Positions 8,111-17,018 are shown, counted from the stretch's first letter. The stretch is 64,000 nucleotides of DNA from CAYWFP01 sp964457365 (GCA_964457365.1 CAYWFP010000001.1:77551-141550), one strand, 5' to 3'. The notes: generated from the letters alone by a model not told the origin. Numbers and translations: made by a program.

Positions 8111-11100
8111 ATGCGTTCGACCCTGAAGATCAGCACCAACATGGCGTTGGACAACATCCTGGACAACTATTCGCGCCTCTTGAAGGTGCAGAATCAGATG
8201 GCCAGCGGCAACCGCGTCAACCGTCCCTCCGACGATCCGCTCTCGACCAACGAGGGCATGCGGCTGGACACGATCATCACCCGGACGAGGCAGTTCAACC
8301 GCAACCTCGACGTCGGCAAGTCTTTCCTCTCGCTCTCCGACGCGGCGCTGGGCGACGTGACCGACATCCTCCGCCGCTCCAAGGCGATCGCGATCGGCGG
8401 CGCGAGCGAGACCACCACCAGCGAGATGCGCCGCACCAATGCCGTCGAGGTGCGCAACATGATGCAGGAACTGGTCACTATCGGCAATCGCAACGACGGC
8501 CAGCGCTATATCTTCGGCGGCACGCAGACCACCTCCTCGGCATACGAGATTATCGCCGGCAAGTACGTGCGCTTTCGCGGCAACGACGACGCCATCAACG
8601 TCCAGGGCGACCTGGCCAGCACTGTTCCGATCAACGTCACCGGCTCGCAGGTCTACGGCAACCTCGAGGCGGTGATCGGCAGCCGCGACCTCTCGCCGGA
8701 CATCCAGGTCGGTCTTGACCGGAGCACGCGCCTGGACGATCTGAACCTCGGCGAGGGCGTCCCCGACGGCTCGATCAACATCAAGTTTACCGCCGCGTCG
8801 CGCGAGGGCATCGACATCGACCTCTCGGGAGCCGACACCGTCGAAGACGTCATCGATATCGTCTATAAGGAAACGCTGGCCTACAGCCGGACCATCGACC
8901 CCGACGAGGACGGCTTCGGCTTCTACGTCCAGCTCGGGATCAACGAGAACAACAACGGCTTCACCGTCACCGAGATCGATCCGGCCGACATCACCGGCTC
9001 GAGCTTTCCGGACAAATCCTTCCTCGAAATCAGCGAGGTGGGCGACAACACCGTGGCCCGCGCGCTGGGGATCCTGGGCAAGGTCGAGTACGAGGAAACC
9101 TTCCCGGCGACGACCCCGCCGACGACCACCGGCAAGACCCTCGTCGGCAACGATCTCGATCCGGCCCTGACCGAGCACACGCTGCTGGCGGACCTGAAGG
9201 ACTTTCTCGGCAACAGCTTCACCATCACCAACGGCGCCAAGCCCGGCGAGGTACCGATTCACGAGAAGGCCGACATCAACAACGTGTTGGACCACTGGAA
9301 CCTCGTCGGTCTCGACGAAGGCATCAACACCGGCGTCGGCGGAGAGCTGTACGCCGAGATCATCGGCGGCGGCGGAAAGTACACGGTTAACCTCTACCGC
9401 GACGCCGAGCGCCTGCCGAGCCAACTCGTCGCCACCGGTTCGACCAATACGTTCGTCAGCCCCACGATCGAACTGGAGGAGCGGAACGGCTCCGGCATCG
9501 CCGGCACGGTCAGTACCACCGCCAGCACCGCCAGCGGCGTATTGGAACTGCAGGCGGTATTCGACCCGACCTTCCGCACGACCGTCAACGTGCCGGCCTT
9601 CGAGGAGAACGTCGACGACGGGGGCGACCCGTACGACCAGTTCAGCAACTGGCGCCTGCGCGGGATGAACGAGCAGATGTTCAACGGGACCGACGGCAAG
9701 CTGCACGTCACGGTGCAGAGCAGCGGCGGCGCCGAAACCTACTACGGCGTCGGGCTGTATCTGCGCGAGGAGGCGACCGGCGCCTTCACCCAGGTCGCTA
9801 CCGGCAACCTGATCGAGACGTACACCACCGCGCCGATGGCGAACCTGAATTACGGTCCGGTCGAGTTGCACGGCCTGTCCGGGACCGCCTACGCCAACGT
9901 GGTCGGTTCGGTCGACCTGGACTGGAACGAGAACGCGCCTTCTCCGCCCGGCGCCACCGAGGCGTTGCCGGCGGCGAATCCCGACCCGGATCTCGGTACG
10001 GCGACGACGACGGTCACGCCGACCTGGAAGACGGTGGGCGATCTGCTGGACGAGATCAACCATGCCGAGATCTACGCCCACGCCCGGATCGACGATGAGA
10101 AGCGCGGCATCGGCATCGTCTCGGAACTGGGCGGCGCGTGGCTGACCGTGGACGAGCGGCTCGAATACGTCCCGCTGGATGGCGACGACCAATTCGGCGC
10201 CAACAGCCCGCAACTGGGCAAGCTCGATCTCAACGGCATGGTCCAGGGCGTCAACACCGATTCGGAGGGCCAAGTCTATATCGAGATCCTCCGCGACGAC
10301 ACGCCCGATCCGAATTCGGCGAACACGATCAATCTCTACAGCGACGCGGACATGGAGAATCTCGTCGCCAGCGGCGAGTATATCGGCGATCCCAGTCTCG
10401 TCACGCCGCCGCCGAAGGTGGTGCTCTACGCGCAGAACGACTCGAGGTTGAGCGGAACGGTGGAGTTTTTACAGCAGAATCCGCCGCCGGACCCGACCAC
10501 CTGGCCCGACGACGAGAGCTATTACCGCGACATCGTCGCCCGCACGCGCGCCTTCCGCGTCACCAACCTCACCAACAGCACCGGCGCCACCACGCGGATC
10601 GGCAAGCTCGACCTCCGCGGCGTCACCCAGGGCGTCAACGCCGACGAGGACGGCAAGCTCTACGCCACCCTCGGCTACAACGTCAAGGGAGATAGCTGGC
10701 AGGAGATCAACCGGTTGAATCTGACCACGATCGACCCGGCCGCGCTCGACAGCAGCGGTCGCTTCTACCTCTCGATCGACGCCACCCCCGGCGCGGAGCA
10801 GGTCAACTTCTACAACGACGCCGGGATGACCGGCGCCGACTTGATCGGCACGGCCGCCATCAACGCCGACGGCTTGGTCAATTTCGACTTCGACGTCACG
10901 CCCGGCCCCCCGCCGCCGCCGAACCTGACCGGCTCGCTGCACGTCCGGCTGCCGATCACCGAGGTCTACGACACCACCGTGGCGACTGCGCCGCAGATCA
11001 TCGTCGACACCACGGAATACGCGGTGACGCTCTACGACGACGACACCACGCTCCTGGGGGAGGAGGGGTACCGCAACTCGGTGGCCAAGGGCGTACCCAA

Positions 11101-11590
11101 CGCCGCCGGAGAGGTGGCGTTCAGCCAGGTCAACGGCTCGGGCATCTCCGGGTCGCTGGAGCTGACCCAAAATCCCTCGGGCATCCCGCTCTACGCGCAG
11201 GATACGGACATCGTCTTCCACCCGCCGCGCGGCTTCTTGAACAGCGCGCAAGTGCGGCAGGACAATATCTTCGCGACGATGAACGACAGCATCGACGCGC
11301 TGCAGACCGACGACACCGACGCGCTGACGGAACTCCTGGGCAACTTCGATATCGACGAGGACCGCGTCCTCGACACGCGCGCCGGTATCGGCAGCCGCAT
11401 CAACCGCATGGAGATGCTCTACTATCGACACGAGGACGAGATCATCAATTTCTCCAGCATCCGCTCCGACCGGATCGACCTGGACTACGCCGACGCTATC
11501 GTCAAGTTCCAGGCCGCGCAGAACATCTTCGAGGCGGCGCTGCGGACCTCGGGCAAGCTGATCCCGATGAGCCTGGTCGACTTCATCTGA
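8111..11590 (+). CDS. flgL: giant flagellar hook-associated protein 3, FlgL, with repeat modules
   Basis: FlgL is the second junction protein. The N-terminal ~145 residues are canonical ('YSRLLKVQNQMASGNRVNRP', 'RYIFGGTQT'), and the last ~110 contain the flagellin-like C-terminal helix ('YADAIVKFQAAQNIFEAALR'). At 1159 aa it is three to four times the usual ~300 aa. The insertion (~residues 150-1040) is acidic and beta-rich. It contains diverged copies of a module: L-x-L-x-G-x-x-x-G-x-N-(4-6)-G-x-L-Y, then NLY-x-DA, then GSGISG-type turns, beginning near residues 393, 512, 702, 831 and ~866-960. These probably form surface-exposed domains at the filament base. AGGAGG lies six bases before ATG. 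No Cys-rich or enzymatic motif was seen. Confidence 0.88.
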   Translation: MRSTLKISTNMALDNILDNYSRLLKVQNQMASGNRVNRPSDDPLSTNEGMRLDTIITRTRQFNRNLDVGKSFLSLSDAALGDVTDILRRSKAIAIGGASETTTSEMRRTNAVEVRNMMQELVTIGNRNDGQRYIFGGTQTTSSAYEIIAGKYVRFRGNDDAINVQGDLASTVPINVTGSQVYGNLEAVIGSRDLSPDIQVGLDRSTRLDDLNLGEGVPDGSINIKFTAASREGIDIDLSGADTVEDVIDIVYKETLAYSRTIDPDEDGFGFYVQLGINENNNGFTVTEIDPADITGSSFPDKSFLEISEVGDNTVARALGILGKVEYEETFPATTPPTTTGKTLVGNDLDPALTEHTLLADLKDFLGNSFTITNGAKPGEVPIHEKADINNVLDHWNLVGLDEGINTGVGGELYAEIIGGGGKYTVNLYRDAERLPSQLVATGSTNTFVSPTIELEERNGSGIAGTVSTTASTASGVLELQAVFDPTFRTTVNVPAFEENVDDGGDPYDQFSNWRLRGMNEQMFNGTDGKLHVTVQSSGGAETYYGVGLYLREEATGAFTQVATGNLIETYTTAPMANLNYGPVELHGLSGTAYANVVGSVDLDWNENAPSPPGATEALPAANPDPDLGTATTTVTPTWKTVGDLLDEINHAEIYAHARIDDEKRGIGIVSELGGAWLTVDERLEYVPLDGDDQFGANSPQLGKLDLNGMVQGVNTDSEGQVYIEILRDDTPDPNSANTINLYSDADMENLVASGEYIGDPSLVTPPPKVVLYAQNDSRLSGTVEFLQQNPPPDPTTWPDDESYYRDIVARTRAFRVTNLTNSTGATTRIGKLDLRGVTQGVNADEDGKLYATLGYNVKGDSWQEINRLNLTTIDPAALDSSGRFYLSIDATPGAEQVNFYNDAGMTGADLIGTAAINADGLVNFDFDVTPGPPPPPNLTGSLHVRLPITEVYDTTVATAPQIIVDTTEYAVTLYDDDTTLLGEEGYRNSVAKGVPNAAGEVAFSQVNGSGISGSLELTQNPSGIPLYAQDTDIVFHPPRGFLNSAQVRQDNIFATMNDSIDALQTDDTDALTELLGNFDIDEDRVLDTRAGIGSRINRMEMLYYRHEDEIINFSSIRSDRIDLDYADAIVKFQAAQNIFEAALRTSGKLIPMSLVDFI

Positions 11591-11613
11591 TTCTCGCGCG
11601 CGGGATAAAGGGC

Positions 11614-11642
11614 TTGCGTTCGGCGACGCGTTTCCCCATACT
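11614..11642 (+). promoter_or_regulatory. sigma-70-type promoter for fliW-csrA
   Basis: TTGCGT (11614-11619), a 17-bp spacer and CATACT (11637-11642) lie in the flgL-fliW gap, about 40 bp before fliW. The match is moderate. It would allow fliW-csrA expression independent of the sigma-54 flagellar promoter. Confidence 0.4.
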
Positions 11643-11680
11643 GAACGGTCACGACACGTTGCGGGAACGAGGAAGTCTCC

Positions 11681-12148
11681 ATGAAAGTGAATACCAGTCG
11701 CTTCGGCGAGATCGAGGTCCCCGACGAATCCCTGATCACGTTCCCCGAAGGCATCATCGGCTTCAAGGAGGCCCGCGGCTTCGTCCTCTTCGACTGCGGC
11801 GAGGAGGGGCTCTTCAAGTGGATGCAGTCCGTCGACCAGCCCGAACTGGCCTTCGTCATCTGCGAAGCCAACCTGATCGTCCCCAACTACCAGATCATGA
11901 TCTCCGACACCGAACAGGAGACGCTGAAGATTCAAGGAGCCGAGGACGCGGTGATCTGCGTCATCCTGCGCATCGCCCAGGACCCGACCGAGTCGACGGC
12001 CAACCTCCTGGGCCCCATCGTCATGAATACCGTAACCCGCATCGGCATGCAGATGGTCGTGGTCAATCCCAACTATTCCACCAAGCACTACATCTTCCGC
12101 CCCGGCGGCGACGGCGACGAGCAGGAGGCCCACAATGCTGGTGCTTAG
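11681..12148 (+). CDS. fliW: flagellar assembly factor FliW
   Basis: FliW binds flagellin and also antagonises CsrA, linking filament assembly to translation. The 155-aa product carries the family hallmarks 'LITFPEGIIGFKEARGFVLF' (residues ~19-38), 'FKWMQSVDQPELAFVI', and the late 'NLLGPIVMNTVTRIGMQ' region, with normal length. GAGGA lies seven bases before the ATG. csrA begins inside its last codons (14-bp overlap), the classic translationally coupled fliW-csrA arrangement. Confidence 0.95.
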   Translation: MKVNTSRFGEIEVPDESLITFPEGIIGFKEARGFVLFDCGEEGLFKWMQSVDQPELAFVICEANLIVPNYQIMISDTEQETLKIQGAEDAVICVILRIAQDPTESTANLLGPIVMNTVTRIGMQMVVVNPNYSTKHYIFRPGGDGDEQEAHNAGA

Positions 12149-12389
12149 CCGTCGCAAGGACGAAACGATCATGATCGGCGACGATATCGAGATCAGCATC
12201 GTCGATATCAAGGGCGACACCGTCCGCGTCGGCATCACCGCGCCGCGCGCGATCAGCGTCCACCGCAAGGAGATCTACGAGGCGATCAAGGCCGAAAACC
12301 TCGCTGCGGCGAAGGAGGAGGCCGTGCCGGACAAGAGTGCCATCGCCGGCATCGGCTCGCTGCTGAAGAAAAAGAAACAATCGAAATAG
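12135..12389 (+). CDS. csrA: carbon storage regulator CsrA
   Basis: CsrA is a dimeric RNA-binding regulator that represses translation at GGA motifs, flagellin mRNA being a classic target. The 84-aa product starts 'MLVLSRRKDETIMIGDDI' and contains the RNA-binding segment 'APRAISVHRKEIYEAI', including the conserved Arg of 'VHRKE'. The C-terminus is longer than in E. coli (61 aa) and ends in a Lys-rich tail. AGGAGG lies within the fliW 3' end. Overlap with fliW indicates coordinated synthesis of CsrA and its antagonist. Confidence 0.96.
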   Translation: MLVLSRRKDETIMIGDDIEISIVDIKGDTVRVGITAPRAISVHRKEIYEAIKAENLAAAKEEAVPDKSAIAGIGSLLKKKKQSK

Positions 12390-12571
12390 TCCGTGCCGGA
12401 CACGCAGTTGCGCAACGCGCTTGCGTTACGCATGCCACGCGCGCGCTCCCGCCGGTCGCGGGCCGAATTGCTTCCCGAGGAAACAGTCCGTGCCGGACAC
12501 GCAGTTGCGCAGCGCGCTTGCGTTACGCATGCCACGCGCGCGCTCCCGCCGGTCGCGGGTCGAATTGCTTC
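12388..12571 (+). repeat. two-copy ~87-bp tandem repeat after csrA
   Basis: Bases 12388-12474 recur at 12485-12571 (period 97 bp) with two mismatches that I can see. The first copy begins within the csrA stop codon. Each unit contains an imperfect palindrome around TTGCGCAA and a GC-rich CGCGCG stretch. No coding sense is apparent. The rest of the gap to 12622 holds a 12-bp perfect palindrome (12588-12599) and nothing else recognisable. It could be a recent local duplication or part of a dispersed element. Confidence 0.85.
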
Positions 12572-12622
12572 GCGCATCTGCTTTTCGGGAACGCGTTCCT
12601 CAGCAGTGGGCTCGACGCTGGC

Positions 12623-13099
12623 CTACCCGAACAACCTGAGCGCCAGCTCCCCCGCGCGCCGGCCGTGCGCCACGCAGAGCTCGCGCGCGCGGTCGTCGGG
12701 CTTGTTGATCGCCACCGGGCCGTAGTGGTCCCCTTGCGCGGCGCCGATGACGATCATGCCGTGCACCAGCATCATCTGCAGCAGCGCCAGACAGGTGCTC
12801 TCGTTGCCGCCGCCGATGTTGGCCGCGCTGGCGAAGGCGGCGCCGATCTTGCCCGCGAGCCGACCGTGCAGCGCCACCGAGTCGTCGAAGAAGCGTTTCA
12901 TCTCGGCCGCCGGCAGGCCGTAATACGTCGGCGATCCGGCGATCACGCCGTCGTACTGGAGCAGCGATTCGACCGGCGTTTCGCCGACCGCTTCGACGAC
13001 CGCCTCCGCGCCGCCGTCGGCGACGCCTTCGCCGACGAACTCCGCCATCGCACGCGTATTGCCGCTGCGGGAATGGTAGACGACCAGGATCCTGACCAT
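12623..13099 (-). CDS. WrbA-like flavodoxin-family protein
   Basis: The 158-aa product is an FMN-binding flavodoxin-fold protein. The N-terminal strand and phosphate loop 'VVYHSRSGNTRAMAEFV' (residues ~6-22) and 'GSPTYYGLPAAEMKRFFD' are the FMN contacts of the WrbA/NAD(P)H:quinone oxidoreductase family. The C-terminal helix 'ARELCVAHGRRAGELALRLF' also fits WrbA. It is somewhat shorter than WrbA (~200 aa), so quinone reductase activity is probable, not certain. I use ATG 13099 because GGAGG lies nine bases upstream. In-frame starts at 13108 and 13156 are less well placed. Confidence 0.8.
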   Translation of the reverse strand: MVRILVVYHSRSGNTRAMAEFVGEGVADGGAEAVVEAVGETPVESLLQYDGVIAGSPTYYGLPAAEMKRFFDDSVALHGRLAGKIGAAFASAANIGGGNESTCLALLQMMLVHGMIVIGAAQGDHYGPVAINKPDDRARELCVAHGRRAGELALRLFG

Positions 13100-13157
13100 G
13101 GCAGTCATCCTCCGGACTCTTGCCACCAGTGAACCCGAAGCGCGGAGCGGAGGCAAG

Positions 13158-13185
13158 AAAAAAGCCCTTCCGCGCGGGAAGGGCT
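13158..13185 (-). terminator. Rho-independent terminator for the RDD gene
   Basis: On the - strand a perfect GC-rich stem (AGCCCTTCC/GGAAGGGCT) with a short loop is followed directly by six T (complement of 13158-13163). It lies 20 bp past the stop of the RDD-family gene and separates it from the flavodoxin gene. Confidence 0.88.
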
Positions 13186-13205
13186 GTCGGTCTCAAGCGG
13201 GGAGG

Positions 13206-14183
13206 CTATTCCTCGTCGTCCACCTCTTCGTAATCGTCCTCGTCGACGTCGTCGTCCTCTTCGCCGGCGTCCTCTGCTTCCTCGGACTCCTCATCCTCGT
13301 CGGTTTCCTCCTCCTCCGGGGCGCCCTTCTTGATGACGATGGTGCCGGCGGCGAGGTCGTGCAGCGCCTTGCGCTCGGCCATGAAGAGCGCGCAGACGCA
13401 GGAGATCAGGTTCAATCCGGGAATAGTCTTGATGAGATTGCGGATAACCGCCTTGACGAAGCCGCACGGCTTCTTCTCCGCGTCGGTGACCCGCAACCCC
13501 AGCATCAGCTTGCCCAGCGTCGCCGCGGCGAGACCTTCGAGGACGGCATAGTAGAGGAAGATGGTGCCGAAGAAGGAGGCCAATGCGATCGGCAGCGCGA
13601 TCATCATCGTGGCCAGGAATCCCTCCGCGGCGGCGTTCATCTCCGCCGAGTCGGGCGCGCCGCCGCCTTCGGCCGCTTGCTGGATATTCTGCGCGGCGCC
13701 GACGCCTGCGACCATGACGATGAGGAAGGCTACGCCGAAAGCCAAGCCGGCGGCGATAATGCCGTCGACGAAGAAGGCCAGGAAACGCGCGCCGATGCCC
13801 GCGAGCGCGCCCTCGATCGGCTTGGGTCCGCCGCCGCGCCGACTCCGCCCGCCGCGCGCGCTCCGGTCGCCACGCGCTCTGCGCTCGCCGCGTCCCGAGC
13901 GGCCGCGTGCGGCGGTGGATCCGCGCGCCCCCCGCACGGCGGTGGCGCCCTTGCTCCGGCGCGAACTCGGCGCCGGACGGACCGGCGGCTTGCGCCCAGA
14001 AGGCTTGCCGGCGCCTTTGCCGCGGGTGCTGGCGCCCTTCGCCGCGGGCTTTTTCGCCGGCGCGGCGTTCGGGTCGGGGATCTTGAGCGGCTCACCGCAG
14101 CCGGGGCACTTGGCGGTCTTGCCGGCGAACTTGTCCGGCGCGTTGATGACCTTGCCGCACTGGCATTTCACTTTGATGGGCAT
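13206..14183 (-). CDS. RDD-family membrane protein with N-terminal zinc ribbon
   Basis: This 325-aa protein has three parts. Residues 1-40 form a zinc-ribbon-like segment (CQCGK ... CPGCGE). A basic, Pro/Arg/Gly-rich linker spans ~45-120. The RDD membrane domain (~125-295) has three to four hydrophobic helices and the signatures 'RFLAFFVDGIIAAGLAFGVA', 'TLGKLMLGLRVTD' and 'RKALHDLAAGTIVI'. The tail (~295-325) is almost entirely Asp/Glu. RDD proteins are poorly characterised, and some act in Na+ or metabolite transport. AGGAG lies six bases before ATG 14183, and a terminator follows the gene. Confidence 0.82.
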   Translation of the reverse strand: MPIKVKCQCGKVINAPDKFAGKTAKCPGCGEPLKIPDPNAAPAKKPAAKGASTRGKGAGKPSGRKPPVRPAPSSRRSKGATAVRGARGSTAARGRSGRGERRARGDRSARGGRSRRGGGPKPIEGALAGIGARFLAFFVDGIIAAGLAFGVAFLIVMVAGVGAAQNIQQAAEGGGAPDSAEMNAAAEGFLATMMIALPIALASFFGTIFLYYAVLEGLAAATLGKLMLGLRVTDAEKKPCGFVKAVIRNLIKTIPGLNLISCVCALFMAERKALHDLAAGTIVIKKGAPEEEETDEDEESEEAEDAGEEDDDVDEDDYEEVDDEE

Positions 14184-14256
14184 GGAATGCTCCTACTGAT
14201 CGGTCGGGGGAAGCAAGTTCATCGTACGCATTTTCGCCACGAGAAAAAGTAATTTT

Positions 14257-14610
14257 TCACCCGCAGCCGCCTTGCAGGGTAATGGTCAGGTCGTCCTCGA
14301 GCGAGCCCTTGAGCAGCTTGACCTCGAAGCCGTAGCTCTTGCCGTCGAGGGTGAGAACGCCTCCGCCCCACGCCGGGGCGACGGTGAAGGCGTCGATGCC
14401 GGCAAGGGTTTTGAAGAAACGGCGGACACGGTTGCGGCATTGCAGCGGGATGTGGTCGAAGAACTCGATGGTCTCGCCGTTCGAGAAGAAGATCGTCCCG
14501 CCGGTGTTGTCGCAACTGAGGTGGATCTGGCTGGCTTCGCACTGGCACGCCGCGCGCAGAATGCGTTCGGTCGCCTCCGCTCCTTCCAGCCGGTCCCAGT
14601 CGAATTGCAT
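14257..14610 (-). CDS. free-standing GspE/PilB N2-like domain, no ATPase core
   Basis: This 117-aa protein resembles the domain that precedes the ATPase core in type II secretion/type IV pilus ATPases: 'ILRAACQCEASQIHLSCDN' parallels the family's 'ILxxAxxxGASDIHIEP', and 'RVRRFFKTLAGIDAF' parallels 'RIKxLAGLDI'. A beta region and 'LEDDLTITL' follow, in the place of 'GExxxLRL'. No Walker A or B motif and no membrane segment is present, so it cannot be an ATPase. A regulatory or scaffold role is inference. The start at ATG 14610 is chosen because upstream in-frame sequence is low-complexity and Arg-rich. Two MshEN proteins nearby are further detached GspE/PilB-type domains. Confidence 0.6.
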   Translation of the reverse strand: MQFDWDRLEGAEATERILRAACQCEASQIHLSCDNTGGTIFFSNGETIEFFDHIPLQCRNRVRRFFKTLAGIDAFTVAPAWGGGVLTLDGKSYGFEVKLLKGSLEDDLTITLQGGCG

Positions 14611-14716
14611 ACGCGTCCCCACAGGCGTCGCGCCGCCGACACGAGCGCTGTATTCTACCGCGCCGGCCGCATTCCAGGCAAACGCCGACGCCGGGGAATC
14701 GCCCCGGGCCGCGGGT

Positions 14717-15670
14717 TCATTCGTTCGCCGGCTGCGCGAACCACGCCAGGAAACGTTCGAGCCCGGCGGCGATCTTCGTCCGCGGCGCGTAATCGAGCTC
14801 CGCGCGCGCGCGGGAAATATCGGCGTAGGTCTGTTCCACGTCACCGGGCTGGCGCGGCTGCCTATCGATCCGCGGGGCGAGCCGCATGCCGTCGGCGAGG
14901 AGGTCGATCAGTTCCTGCAGCTTTACCGTCTGGCTCTCGCCGAGATTGTAGACGCGGTACCCCTCGACGCGGTCGATCGCCGCGAGCATGCCCTGGAGGA
15001 TATCGTCGATGTAGGTGTAGTCGCGGCGCGTGGTGCCGTCGCCGTACATCGGGATCGCTTCGCCCCTGGCCATGAGCCGCGCGAACTTGTGTATCGCCAG
15101 GTCCGGCCGCTGGCGCGGTCCGTAGACGGTGAAGAAACGGAGCGCGAAGATATCCATGCCGTAGAGGTGGTGGTACGTATGGGCGATCAGTTCGCACGCT
15201 TTCTTGCTCGCCGCGTAGGGGCTGATCGGAAAGTCCACCTGGTCGTCCTCGGCGAAGGGCGCCTTCTCGTTGTTGCCGTAGACGGAGCTGCTGCTGGCCA
15301 GGACCAGCCGGCGGCAGTCGTGGCGGCGCATTGCCTCGAGCACCTGCACGGTGCCGTTGACGTTGACGTCCATGTAACGCGCCGGGTCGCGCAGGCTCGG
15401 GCGCACCCCGGCGAGTGCGGCGAGGTGAACGACGGTGTCGACCGGTATCGCCGCGAACGCGGTGTCGAGCGCGTCCGGGTCGCGGATATCGCCCTCGACG
15501 AGGCGGAAGCCCTCCCGCGCCCGCGCCGCGGCGAGGTTCTCTTCCTTGACCGCGCGCGGATAGAAGGGATCGAAATTCTCCAGGACGACCACGCCGTCGC
15601 CGCGGCCGAGCAGGGCTTCGCAGAGGTGCGAGCCGATAAAGCCCGCACCGCCGGTGACCAGACAGTTCAC
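14717..15670 (-). CDS. NAD-dependent sugar epimerase, probably UDP-glucuronate 4-epimerase
   Basis: This 317-aa short-chain dehydrogenase/reductase of the extended (epimerase) class has the NAD-binding loop 'TGGAGFIGSHL' (residues 6-16), 'VVHLAALAGVRPSL', the catalytic Ser region 'SSSSVYGNNEKAPF', and the YxxxK motif 'YAASKKACE'. 'LRFFTVYGPRQRPDLAI' is typical of UDP-glucuronate 4-epimerases, which make UDP-galacturonate. The adjacent UDP-glucose dehydrogenase gene, 19 bp upstream, would supply UDP-glucuronate, which supports this assignment. The likely use is surface polysaccharide. Confidence 0.88.
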   Translation of the reverse strand: MNCLVTGGAGFIGSHLCEALLGRGDGVVVLENFDPFYPRAVKEENLAAARAREGFRLVEGDIRDPDALDTAFAAIPVDTVVHLAALAGVRPSLRDPARYMDVNVNGTVQVLEAMRRHDCRRLVLASSSSVYGNNEKAPFAEDDQVDFPISPYAASKKACELIAHTYHHLYGMDIFALRFFTVYGPRQRPDLAIHKFARLMARGEAIPMYGDGTTRRDYTYIDDILQGMLAAIDRVEGYRVYNLGESQTVKLQELIDLLADGMRLAPRIDRQPRQPGDVEQTYADISRARAELDYAPRTKIAAGLERFLAWFAQPANE

Positions 15671-15689
15671 GTCGCCCTCCTTCCGGCAG

Positions 15690-17018
15690 TTACGAGGAGA
15701 CCGTTTCGGGCACCACCGCCGGCCGGCCGATCGAGTAGTAGGTGAAGCGGTGGCGGCGCATGATCTCCAGGTCGTAGAGGTTGCGCCCGTCGAAGAGCAG
15801 CGGGCGCTTCATCGTCGTCGCAAGGCGCTCGAAATCGGGGCTGCGGAACTCGTTCCACTCGGTGCAGACGACCAGCGCGTCGGCCTCGGCGGCGGCCTCG
15901 TAGCGGTTGGCGGCGTACCCGATCCGGTCGCCGAGTTCCTTGCGTGCGGTTTCCGTGGCCTCCGGGTCGTAAGCGGTCACCGCCGCCCCCCGCGCGAGCA
16001 GGTCTTCGATAAGGTAGATCGCCGGCGCCTCGCGCACGTCGTCGGTGCGCGGCTTGAACGCCAACCCCCAGACGCCGAACCGCTTGCCGTTCAGATCCCG
16101 GCCGAGTTCGGCGACGATGTGCCGGTCGAGCGCGCCGCGCTGGCGGACGTTGACCGCGTCGATGGCCTTGCACATCGGTGCCGGGAGTTCGAGCCGTTCG
16201 GCCACTTTCGCGAGCGCGCGCACGTCCTTGGGGAAGCAGGAGCCGCCGTAACCGAGGCCCGGAAAGAGGAAGGCCTGGCCGATACGATGGTCGGCCCCGA
16301 CGCCCTTGCGCACCAGCTCGATGTCGGCGCCTACCGCCGTGCAGATGGCGGCCATCTCGTTCATGAAGGAGATGCGGCTCGCGAGCAGCGCGTTGGAGGT
16401 GTACTTGACCATCTCGGCGCTCTCGGGGTCGATCTCCATGATCGGGTGGCCGGTGCGCAGGAACGGGTCGTAGATCTGCCGCATGACGTGCGCGGCGCGA
16501 TCGGAGCGGACGCCGACGACGACGCGGTCGGGGCGCATGAAATCGTCGACCGCGGCACCTTCCTTGAGAAATTCCGGGTTCGAGATCATGTCGAATTCGT
16601 GGCGCGCGTGTTTATCGACGAGGTCGGCCAGCCGCCGGTTGGTGCCGACGGGGACGGTGGACTTGATAATGAGCGCGCAGTAGCCGTCGAGGGCCTCGGC
16701 TACGGCGCCCGCGGCCTGCTCGATATAGGAGAGGTCGGCCGCGCCGTCGTCGCTCATCGGCGTGCCGACAGCCAGGAAGACGGCATTGGCGCCGGTAACG
16801 GCCTCGGCCGTCCGCAGGCTGAAATGCAGCCGCCCGTCCTTGATGTTGCGCTGCAGCAGTTCCTCGAGTCCGGGCTCGAAGTGCGGGCTGTGGCCGGTCT
16901 CGAGGGTTTTGACCTTCTCCGGGTCGATGTCGACGACGACGACGTCGTTGCCCATCTCCGCCAGGCACGTGCCGGTGACCAGGCCAACGTAGCCCGCGCC
17001 GATAACGCCGATGCGCAT
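15690..17018 (-). CDS. ugd: UDP-glucose 6-dehydrogenase
   Basis: This enzyme oxidises UDP-glucose twice with NAD+ to UDP-glucuronate. The 442-aa product has the Rossmann motif 'GAGYVGLVTG' (residues ~7-16), 'STVPVGTNRRLADLV', 'NPEFLKEGAAVDDFMRPDR', and the catalytic cysteine in 'PGLGYGGSCFPKDV' (Cys261). Length matches the family. It precedes the epimerase gene on the same strand, forming a two-step route from UDP-glucose to UDP-galacturonate. GDP-mannose dehydrogenase is less likely given the adjacent epimerase. Confidence 0.95.
   Translation of the reverse strand: MRIGVIGAGYVGLVTGTCLAEMGNDVVVVDIDPEKVKTLETGHSPHFEPGLEELLQRNIKDGRLHFSLRTAEAVTGANAVFLAVGTPMSDDGAADLSYIEQAAGAVAEALDGYCALIIKSTVPVGTNRRLADLVDKHARHEFDMISNPEFLKEGAAVDDFMRPDRVVVGVRSDRAAHVMRQIYDPFLRTGHPIMEIDPESAEMVKYTSNALLASRISFMNEMAAICTAVGADIELVRKGVGADHRIGQAFLFPGLGYGGSCFPKDVRALAKVAERLELPAPMCKAIDAVNVRQRGALDRHIVAELGRDLNGKRFGVWGLAFKPRTDDVREAPAIYLIEDLLARGAAVTAYDPEATETARKELGDRIGYAANRYEAAAEADALVVCTEWNEFRSPDFERLATTMKRPLLFDGRNLYDLEIMRRHRFTYYSIGRPAVVPETVSS

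Noticed and set aside
6203..10273. A 1356-codon open frame on the - strand opposite flgK/flgL
   Set aside because: It is a mirror of GC-rich coding sequence. The + strand proteins are clear flagellar components with good ribosome sites, and the antisense product is His/Arg/Val-rich without any domain.
10469..12268. A ~600-codon - strand frame across the flgL end, fliW and csrA
   Set aside because: fliW and csrA are certain on the + strand; the antisense frame is a codon-bias shadow.
12588..12599. Perfect palindrome GGAACGCGTTCC as a terminator
   Set aside because: No T-run follows on either strand in the right direction. It may be a protein-binding site, but nothing supports that.
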